In this document: positions 1 through 5,260 of the stretch, one piece after another
Position numbering within the stretch: the first letter of the stretch is position 1
Layout of the letters: the number at the start of each line of letters is the position of its first letter
Assembly (NCBI GenBank): GCA_011051075.1
Contig: DREN01000433.1
Span: 1-10,957 of the forward strand
Length of the DNA stretch: 10,957 nucleotides
Reading direction: 5' to 3'
Source: Deltaproteobacteria bacterium
GTDB lineage: Bacteria > Desulfobacterota > DSM-4660 > Desulfatiglandales > Desulfatiglandaceae
Notes under the pieces: generated by a model
The model's database searches: none
What the model was told of the DNA's origin: nothing
What the model saw: only the letters and a program-made list of their open reading frames with translations
Translations under genes and position numbers: made by a program

Positions 1-69
1 AGATGGCCTCATCCCACAGTTGCTGAGCCGTTAACCGGGGAGAGGTTTCACGTCCAGAAGGAGTTATAA
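1..69 (+). other. Upstream edge: possible tail of a preceding gene plus leader
   Basis: Two plus-strand frames stay open from the window edge. One ends in TAA at 32-34 (reading DGLIPQLLSR), the other in TAA at 67-69, directly before the GTG start at 70. Either could be the C-terminus of an upstream gene of the same operon; 10-22 codons are too few to choose or to identify a family. AAGGAG at 58-63 is the ribosome binding site of the next gene. No promoter was recognised, which fits read-through from upstream. Confidence 0.3.
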
Positions 70-2262
70 GTGAACGCGAAGGAAATGATAAAAAGGGCCC
101 TTGAATCGGGGCAGTATGCCCTGAATGAGGCCGAATCCAAGAGGCTCCTGGCCCTGTACGGAATACCGGTGGTGGACGAGGCGGTCTGTTCGGACCCGGA
201 AGAGGCGGCTGCCCGGGCTGAGGAGATCGGTTTCCCCGTGGTCCTCAAGGCGCTCGGCGCCAGACTGACCCACAAGACCGAACAAGGCCTGGTAAGGCTC
301 GGACTTGACAGTACCGCAGAAATAATCGAGGCGGCCAGGGAAATGACCACAGAGGCCGGGGACGACCTGGAGGGCTGGCTGGTTCAACCGCTGGTTTCCG
401 GACGCAGGGAGATGGTGGCCGGTCTTTTCAGGGATGAGCAGTTCGGCCCGGTGGTCATGTTCGGTCTGGGTGGCATCTTTACCGAGGCCCTGAGCGATGT
501 GGTCTTTAAGGTGGCGCCCTTCAACAGGGCCCATGCGGCTCACATGCTGGATCAGGTCAGGTCCAGGTCGCTGCTGGGTCCCTTTCGAGGGGAGGCCCCG
601 GCAGACCGTGAGGCCCTGCTGAATACGCTGCTGGGCCTGTCCAGACTGGGTGTTGAACTTGAGCAGGTGGCCGAGGTGGATATCAACCCCCTTTTGATCA
701 CCCCGGAGGGTGAAGTCAGGGCCGTTGACGCCCTGGTGGTTACAGGGAAGGCCCAGGTCAGAAGGCCGGGACGCGTCCCGGTGGATCCTGCGAAAGTAGG
801 TGCCCTGTTTCATCCCAAGGGGGTCGCCTTTGTCGGCGCATCTGCCAGTTTCGGCAAGTGGGGCAACATCATGTTCTCCAACGTGCTGGCCGGTGGCTTC
901 GAAGGACCGGTGTACCTGGTCAATCCCAAGGGCGGAGAGATCGCAGGGCGCCCGGTATACAAATCGGTAGCTGACATCCCCGGGCCGGCGGACCTGGCCG
1001 TGGTCACGGTGCCGGCCTCCAGGGTGATGGACCTTCTGCCCCAGTTGGAGGCCAGGGGGATTACCGGCATGATCCTGATCACTTCGGGATTTGCCGAGAT
1101 CGGTCCAGAGGGCAAGGACCTTGAGGACAGGCTGGTAGAGGAGGCCCGCCGCCGGGGTATTCTCATCCTGGGGCCCAACACCATGGGAATCTGTAATCCC
1201 CACCACAGGTTCTACTGCACCGGAGCCATCAGCCGCCCAGCCCCAGGGCCCACGGCCTTTGTGGCCCAGTCGGGCAACATGGGTGTCCAGTTGTTGGGCT
1301 TTGCCGAGGAACAGGGGATTACTATCAGGGCCTTCGGGGGTTCGGGCAACGAGGCCATGCTGACTATAGAGGACGCCCTGGACGGATTTGCCGTTGACGG
1401 GCTGACCAGGACGGTGCTCCTGTACATCGAGAGCGTTAAGGACGGAAGACGGTTTTTTGAATCGTGCCGCAAGGTGGGACGAAAAAAACCGGTGATCGTG
1501 TTAAGGGGAGGCCGGACAAGGGCCGGTGAAAGGGCCGCGGCCAGCCATACCGGGGCACTTGCCTCGGACAGCCGTGTCTTTGACGCGGCCTGTGACCAGG
1601 CCGGGGTGATCCTTGCGGACCAGCCCATGGATCTGCTGGATTTCTGTGCCGCATTTTCCTCAATACCCCTTCCCAGGGGCAACCGGGTGGCGATTATGAC
1701 CCTGGGAGGCGGATGGGGAGTCATCACCGCTGACCTTTGCAACGAATACGGTCTTGAGGTCCCTGACCTGGACCAGGAACTGATAGAGGCCTTTGACAAG
1801 TTGCTGCCACGGTTCTGGAGCCGATCCAATCCGGTGGACCTGGTGGGAGACCGCAACCTGGAAGTCCCCCTGAAGGTGATGGATCGACTCGTGGCCTGGG
1901 GGGGGTGCGACGCGGTAATTAACCTGGGTATTGTGGGACGCAAGCACCTGTTTACCCGTTTGAAAGACACCTGCCTGGCAGTCAATCCCGATGTGTCCCC
2001 CGATGATATGAAGGCCCTCCATCAGATGGCCCGCCAGTACGAACAGAACTATATCCAGCACCTGGTCAATCTCATGGACCGGTACCAGAAACCGATCATC
2101 GGTGTCAGCCTGGCAAAGGTATCAGGAGATAAGACCGTCGTCGGTGTGGAGGGCAGCAACCATAAGGGCGTTTTCTTTCCTGCCCCGGAACAGGCGGTCA
2201 AGTCCCTGTCGCGTATGTACCACTACCGGCGCTGGCTGGTTCGGGAAGGCGTGGTTAGATAA
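70..2262 (+). CDS. Acyl-CoA synthetase (NDP-forming), permuted ATP-grasp / CoA-binding / ligase fusion
   Basis: 730-residue single-chain enzyme of the ADP-forming acetate/acyl-CoA ligase family, which converts acyl-CoA + ADP + Pi to acid + CoA + ATP in the cytoplasm. The start is GTG 70, with AAGGAG seven bases upstream. Residues ~1-230 are an ATP-grasp domain: FPVVLK with K60, H68 in THKTEQG (matching the second phospho-histidine region of the beta subunit), GLGGIFTE at 132-139, and the metal-binding-like motif VDINPL with D204 and N206. Residues ~238-370 are a Rossmann CoA-binding domain (GVAFVGAS at 251-258). The succinyl-CoA-ligase-like part carries the expected phospho-histidine H493 in SHTGALAS. 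Most fused members have the CoA-binding domain first and ATP-grasp last, so this order is permuted, though known. No acetyltransferase domain is fused. The acyl substrate cannot be read from sequence; the neighbouring lyase suggests acetyl-CoA, acetoacetyl-CoA or a branched acyl-CoA. Confidence 0.9.
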   Translation: MNAKEMIKRALESGQYALNEAESKRLLALYGIPVVDEAVCSDPEEAAARAEEIGFPVVLKALGARLTHKTEQGLVRLGLDSTAEIIEAAREMTTEAGDDLEGWLVQPLVSGRREMVAGLFRDEQFGPVVMFGLGGIFTEALSDVVFKVAPFNRAHAAHMLDQVRSRSLLGPFRGEAPADREALLNTLLGLSRLGVELEQVAEVDINPLLITPEGEVRAVDALVVTGKAQVRRPGRVPVDPAKVGALFHPKGVAFVGASASFGKWGNIMFSNVLAGGFEGPVYLVNPKGGEIAGRPVYKSVADIPGPADLAVVTVPASRVMDLLPQLEARGITGMILITSGFAEIGPEGKDLEDRLVEEARRRGILILGPNTMGICNPHHRFYCTGAISRPAPGPTAFVAQSGNMGVQLLGFAEEQGITIRAFGGSGNEAMLTIEDALDGFAVDGLTRTVLLYIESVKDGRRFFESCRKVGRKKPVIVLRGGRTRAGERAAASHTGALASDSRVFDAACDQAGVILADQPMDLLDFCAAFSSIPLPRGNRVAIMTLGGGWGVITADLCNEYGLEVPDLDQELIEAFDKLLPRFWSRSNPVDLVGDRNLEVPLKVMDRLVAWGGCDAVINLGIVGRKHLFTRLKDTCLAVNPDVSPDDMKALHQMARQYEQNYIQHLVNLMDRYQKPIIGVSLAKVSGDKTVVGVEGSNHKGVFFPAPEQAVKSLSRMYHYRRWLVREGVVR

Positions 2263-2272
2263 GGATTTAACG

Positions 2273-3205
2273 ATGAATTTACCCAAGACCGTTCGTATCC
2301 GTGAAGTGGGCCCCCGCGATGGGTTTCAGATGGAGCGCGAATTTATCCCCACAGCCACAAAAATTGAAATAATCAATGCCCTGGTCCGCACGGGCCTCTG
2401 TCTTTTTGAAGCCACTTCCTTCGTCTCCCCCAGGGCTATCCCGCAAATGCGTGACGCAGCCCAAGTCTTGGCAGGGATTGACCGCCATGAGGGCATGGAG
2501 GTGGGGGCCCTTGTCCCCAACATCCGGGGAGCGGAAAATGCCGCGGCAGCGGGCGTGGATGAGATAGTTCTTCTGGTCTCGGCATCGGAAAGCCACAATA
2601 GGAGCAATATCAACCAGTCCATAGAAGGGTCCTTGAGGGGTTTCGAGACCATGGCTGAAATAGCCTCGGAGGCCGGTATAACCGTGCGTGGCTCCATCTC
2701 TGTGGTGTTCGGCTGCCCCTTTGAGGGCAACGTCCCTGTGGAGAATGTGGACCGGATAGTAGAACGAATGGCGGCCCTGGGGATAACGGCCGTAACCCTT
2801 GGTGACACAACCGGCATGGCCACACCGCCCATTGTGCGGCGGGTCTGCCGTTCTGTCATGGACAAATACCCCGGTCTTGAGATTGGATTACATTTTCACA
2901 ACACCAGGGGCCTGGGCCTGGTCAACGTCTACGAGGCCCTCGGCATGGGGTTTGATATCTTTGAATCTTCCATAGGGGGCCTTGGAGGATGCCCCTTTGC
3001 ACCGGGAGCCACCGGAAACGTATGCACAGAAGACCTTGTTTATATGATGGAAGAGCTGGGGCTTGAAACAGGTATAGACCTGGTTGAACTAATTCGGGTC
3101 GCAAAGAAGGTGGAAGAGACCGTGGGCCGGGAACTTCCGGGCCAGGTGATGAAGAGCGGCAGGCGGCTGGACCTTTACCCACCTCTGCTAAACCCCCTGA
3201 TATAA
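2273..3205 (+). CDS. Hydroxymethylglutaryl-CoA lyase family protein
   Basis: 310-residue TIM-barrel enzyme of the HMGL-like family; HMG-CoA lyase splits 3-hydroxy-3-methylglutaryl-CoA into acetyl-CoA and acetoacetate (last step of leucine breakdown, ketone-body formation). The start is ATG 2273 with AAGGA at 2261-2265; an in-frame upstream start at 2102 would only overlap the previous gene. Active-site residues expected from the human enzyme are visible: R15 and D16 in REVGPRDGFQ, metal ligands H207 and H209 in GLHFHNTRG, catalytic C240 in GLGGCPFAPGATGN, and N249. Length is normal for bacterial forms. It lies 10 nt behind the acyl-CoA synthetase, so the two are almost certainly cotranscribed and may act in sequence. 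No methylcrotonyl-CoA carboxylase is in the window, so leucine catabolism is not proven. Close relatives acting on other 3-hydroxy acyl-CoAs cannot be excluded. Confidence 0.88.
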   Translation: MNLPKTVRIREVGPRDGFQMEREFIPTATKIEIINALVRTGLCLFEATSFVSPRAIPQMRDAAQVLAGIDRHEGMEVGALVPNIRGAENAAAAGVDEIVLLVSASESHNRSNINQSIEGSLRGFETMAEIASEAGITVRGSISVVFGCPFEGNVPVENVDRIVERMAALGITAVTLGDTTGMATPPIVRRVCRSVMDKYPGLEIGLHFHNTRGLGLVNVYEALGMGFDIFESSIGGLGGCPFAPGATGNVCTEDLVYMMEELGLETGIDLVELIRVAKKVEETVGRELPGQVMKSGRRLDLYPPLLNPLI

Positions 3206-3320
3206 CAATCCTTTTCAGCATTTTACCCTGTCTTGATATACAAGCAAGCCAAGATAGACAACCCCTTCTGCCTTAGGGGCAATGCTGTCATCCGCAAAGG
3301 GAGGTTATAGACTTCCTGAT

Positions 3321-3415
3321 AAAGATTTTGGACTGCGTTATCGGTCGGAATCGTCGACGACGTACTATGGGTACGACTTACTCCGATTCCTCCCTGTGGC
3401 CTTGCCAAAATCATT
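3321..3415. repeat. Large imperfect palindrome (REP/MITE-like)
   Basis: Two 45-nt arms (3321-3365 and 3371-3415) face each other across a 5-nt loop. Matching blocks are GATTTTGG/CCAAAATC at 3324-3331 and 3405-3412, GGAATCG/CGATTCC at 3347-3353 and 3384-3390, and GTAC/GTAC at 3362-3365 and 3371-3374, at symmetric distances from the centre. Between these blocks pairing is poor, as in decayed repeats. It resembles dispersed intergenic palindromes of bacterial genomes; whether it recurs elsewhere in this genome cannot be seen here. Confidence 0.6.
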
Positions 3416-3436
3416 ATCTGAAACTCTATAGTACCA

Positions 3437-3494
3437 CCTCTTTGAAAAAGAGGCCCCCGCGGACGGACTCCCGCTACGGGCGGGATAGATCCCG
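3437..3494 (+). other. Cluster of small hairpins, two mutually exclusive
   Basis: A perfect 7-bp stem CCTCTTT/AAAGAGG with a GAA loop lies at 3437-3453. Downstream, CCCGC (3470-3474) can pair with GCGGG (3480-3484), while CGGGA (3481-3485) can pair with TCCCG (3490-3494). These two share bases 3481-3484, so only one can form at a time. The segment lies upstream of the sigma operon and could be part of its leader, or debris of the neighbouring repeat. Confidence 0.4.
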
Positions 3495-3538
3495 TATCCA
3501 CAATTGCTGAAGTCTAACCGAACAGGTCGAATTTTTTT

Positions 3539-3565
3539 AAACCTTTTTCTCTTATGGCTCGTCTA
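3539..3565 (+). promoter_or_regulatory. Possible ECF-type autoregulated promoter of the sigma operon
   Basis: AAACCT at 3539-3544 and GTCTA at 3561-3565 are separated by 16 bp. This resembles the GAACTT-like -35 and GTC/TCTGA-like -10 elements used by many group-4 (ECF) sigma factors, which often transcribe their own operon. A start a few bases downstream would leave only about 10 nt before ATG 3581, which fits the lack of a clear ribosome binding site. Short AT-rich motifs can match by chance, so this is tentative. Confidence 0.3.
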
Positions 3566-3580
3566 TGGTAGTAATGGCCC

Positions 3581-4120
3581 ATGGAAGATCAGGATCTGAT
3601 AACATCGTTTTTACGGGGAGAGGAGGAGGCGTTTGAGGGTCTGATGGCCAGGTATCAGCGACCGTTGTTCTACCTAATAAGGGCCATGGTCAGGGATAGG
3701 GAAGAGGCCAGAGACATCACCCAGGAGGCCTTTATAAAGGCCTTCAGAAATCTGCGGAAGCTCAGGAAAAGGGATCGGTTCAAACCATGGCTGTTCAGGA
3801 TAGCCGTCAACGCGGTCAGGGACCATATGAGAACAAGGAGGGAGGATGAGGAACTGGACAGATACGCGGAGTCTGATCTTCCCTCCCAGGAGACAAGATC
3901 CATACAGAGGGATCTGAAAGAGAAAATCAGGGAGGAGTTGAACGGCCTCCCCCCGAGACAGAAAGAGGTCTTCATCCTGAGGATTTTTCAGGACCTGGGG
4001 TTTAATGAAATAGCTGAAACACTCGATATTAATCCGAAAACAGCAAGGGCTCATTTCCATTTTGCCCTGAAGAGAATAAGAGAGCAACTGAGAAAAAGGG
4101 GTATTGCCAATGAAGTGTGA
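3581..4120 (+). CDS. RNA polymerase sigma factor, ECF (sigma-70 group 4)
   Basis: 179-residue sigma factor of the extracytoplasmic function class, which directs RNA polymerase to a small regulon once its anti-sigma factor is inactivated. Sigma region 2 spans about residues 7-87: the -10-contacting helices include DITQEAFIKAFRNL and the FKPWLFRIAVNAVRDHM segment at ~68-83. A variable acidic linker follows, then sigma region 4 at ~115-172 with the helix-turn-helix GFNEIAETLDINPKTARAHF at 140-159 that reads the -35 box. Length is typical. ATG 3581 is the best start, although no clear Shine-Dalgarno precedes it. The last 11 bases overlap the next gene, an anti-sigma factor, indicating translational coupling and balanced stoichiometry. 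It is the first gene of a four-gene operon ending at 8035. The exact ECF subgroup cannot be assigned by eye; an RpoE-like envelope role fits the secreted downstream genes. Confidence 0.93.
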   Translation: MEDQDLITSFLRGEEEAFEGLMARYQRPLFYLIRAMVRDREEARDITQEAFIKAFRNLRKLRKRDRFKPWLFRIAVNAVRDHMRTRREDEELDRYAESDLPSQETRSIQRDLKEKIREELNGLPPRQKEVFILRIFQDLGFNEIAETLDINPKTARAHFHFALKRIREQLRKRGIANEV

Positions 4121-4742
4121 TGAATTCTGGGACAGATGGGCTGATCTGCCTGAAAGAAAAGCGGATATGCCGGGAGATATGAAGGAGCATCTTAAGGCCT
4201 GTTCCACCTGTTCCCTGGAACTTTCCCTTGTTCAGCAGGGGCTGGAGGAACTGAGACAGGAGATTGAAGAGGAAGAGAGCGCTCGGTTCTGGCATGGCCT
4301 GAGGCAGGGGGTGAGGGCCGGTATCATGATACCGCGAAGAAGGTTCCCCCTGGTTTTTTCCTGGCAGAAGATAGGATGGGTAGCGGCTGGGGTGGTCCTT
4401 CTCTTCCTCATGTTCAGGGGTTTCCCCCCCCATCCTGCCGGCATCCATGAAGAAGACGTCCTGCTGCTCACGGGGCTGGATCCCATGACCGTGCTCTATA
4501 CGGGGCCGGAATCGCTGCTGGAGGATGCGGATGATGAGTTTTTCGGATCTGATCTGTTCAGGGGTATTACCGATGGCTGGACATCCCTCCTTGATCAGGC
4601 CGCCACAGGGGCTATTGTGAATCATGGAGATGGTGACCTTCCCGGGCAGGTGATGGAAAAGTCGAGAACCCGGGGCAGATGGGAAGGGTTTTGCCCCAAA
4701 GTGCTTATAAGCTGCCGTCAACAGCTCAACCACTTAACCTGA
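4110..4742 (+). CDS. Transmembrane anti-sigma factor with zinc-binding (ZAS-like) motif
   Basis: 210-residue membrane protein expected to hold the upstream ECF sigma factor inactive at the inner membrane. ATG 4110 follows AAAGGGG and overlaps the sigma stop codon; an in-frame TTG at 4104 is less likely. The cytoplasmic N-terminus has C3 and H27-x3-C31-x2-C34 (HLKACSTC), the classic anti-sigma zinc-finger layout, followed by an acidic helix LEELRQEIEEEE at 45-56. A single membrane segment lies at ~89-104 (IGWVAAGVVLLFLMF), leaving ~105 residues in the periplasm, where a signal or a protease could act. The periplasmic part has no family I recognise. The last eight residues (CRQQLNHL) are encoded by octamer repeats that also occur between genes at 8786-8944, so the original C-terminus may have been replaced. 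Confidence 0.85.
   Translation: MKCDEFWDRWADLPERKADMPGDMKEHLKACSTCSLELSLVQQGLEELRQEIEEEESARFWHGLRQGVRAGIMIPRRRFPLVFSWQKIGWVAAGVVLLFLMFRGFPPHPAGIHEEDVLLLTGLDPMTVLYTGPESLLEDADDEFFGSDLFRGITDGWTSLLDQAATGAIVNHGDGDLPGQVMEKSRTRGRWEGFCPKVLISCRQQLNHLT
4715..4738 (+). repeat. Three octamer repeats inside the 3' end of the anti-sigma gene
   Basis: CCGTCAAC, AGCTCAAC and CACTTAAC follow one another in register, fitting the pattern NNNTNAAC. They are followed by CTGA, which supplies the stop codon. The units match those at 8913-8944 (TACTCAAC, CATTTAAC, CACCCAAC, TATTCAAC) and the complements at 8786-8821. The 3' end of the coding sequence therefore seems to run into, or to have acquired, a piece of the dispersed intergenic repeat. 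Confidence 0.6.
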
Positions 4743-4761
4743 GCTAAAGGGGGTATCTGAA

Positions 4762-5256
4762 ATGAAAAGGCTTACTGTTCTTCTGTTTTCCATCGTTTTT
4801 CTCATGGTCTCGTGGCCTGCGGGGGCAACGGCAGCCCCCCCAAGGCAGGACAGGGCGAGGGAACGCCTTGTCACCATGAGGAACTGGAAGCTGATGCAGG
4901 AGATGGACCTTACGGGCGAAAAGGCGCAAAGGGTGTTCGATATCCTGAAAAAATACGACGATAAGAGGGAGAGGCTCATCTTAAGGAGGCGCAGATTATT
5001 GAAGGCCCTGAGAGATGAGACAGGGAGGGCCGAGCCCTCGGAGGAGGTCCTCAAAAGATTGATGAAGGATCTTGTCCGGGTCAACGTCGGTCTCGCGGGT
5101 CTTCCAGAAGAGGAAATAAAGGGCCTGAGCGAGGTCTTCAGTCTGCAAGAACAGGCCCGCTATCTGCTCTTTGTGGAGCGCTTTGGCAGGGAGATGCACA
5201 GGATTCTGCGAGAGTCGAGAAACCCCGATCGGAGAAGAGAACGTCCCCGGAGGTAA
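4762..5256 (+). CDS. Secreted Spy/CpxP-like helical protein (periplasmic metal-sensor/resistance type)
   Basis: 164-residue exported protein. ATG 4762 follows AAAGGGGG at 4746-4753. A signal peptide covers ~1-24 (two basic residues, hydrophobic LLFSIVFLMV, ending GATA-A). The mature part is almost entirely charged helix, with MDLTGEKAQRVFDILKKY at 48-65, then an arginine-rich helix (RERLILRRRR at 69-78), and the segment SLQEQARYLLFVERFGREM at 127-145. The last segment resembles the L-x-x-Q-x-A-x-x-L-x-F motif of periplasmic heavy-metal-sensor/Spy/LTXXQ proteins. Such proteins bind unfolded proteins or metal ions and often help sense envelope stress. It sits 19 nt after the anti-sigma gene and 4 nt before the large exported protein, a placement that suggests a sensor or chaperone working on the anti-sigma factor or on that protein. 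No metal-ligand cluster is evident. Confidence 0.7.
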   Translation: MKRLTVLLFSIVFLMVSWPAGATAAPPRQDRARERLVTMRNWKLMQEMDLTGEKAQRVFDILKKYDDKRERLILRRRRLLKALRDETGRAEPSEEVLKRLMKDLVRVNVGLAGLPEEEIKGLSEVFSLQEQARYLLFVERFGREMHRILRESRNPDRRRERPRR

Positions 5257-5260
5257 GAGA

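Larger units (their letters stand above)
3206..3580. other. Intergenic region with palindrome and hairpins
   Basis: 375 bp without a convincing gene; small open frames here lack a ribosome binding site and family resemblance. It contains a weak stem (CCCCT 3262-3266 with AGGGG 3275-3279, no T-run), the long palindrome at 3321-3415, the small hairpins at 3437-3494, a T-run at 3532-3538 and a possible ECF-type promoter at 3539-3565. No clear intrinsic terminator for the preceding lyase gene was found. Confidence 0.6.

Noticed and set aside
64..1206. Long minus-strand open frame of 380 codons opposite the acyl-CoA synthetase
   Set aside because: It is low in hydrophobic structure and rich in His/Gln/Gly, has no family character, and mirrors a clearly real gene in GC-rich DNA.
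2102..2272. Upstream extension of the lyase reading frame
   Set aside because: It lies wholly inside the synthetase gene apart from a few bases, while ATG 2273 has its own ribosome binding site and begins the conserved domain.
3262..3279. Terminator of the lyase gene
   Set aside because: Only a 5-bp stem with an 8-nt loop and no T-run.
5171..5260. Upstream extension of the large secreted protein
   Set aside because: It overlaps the Spy-like gene and would place 30 polar residues before a perfect signal peptide; ATG 5261 has GGAGGT.
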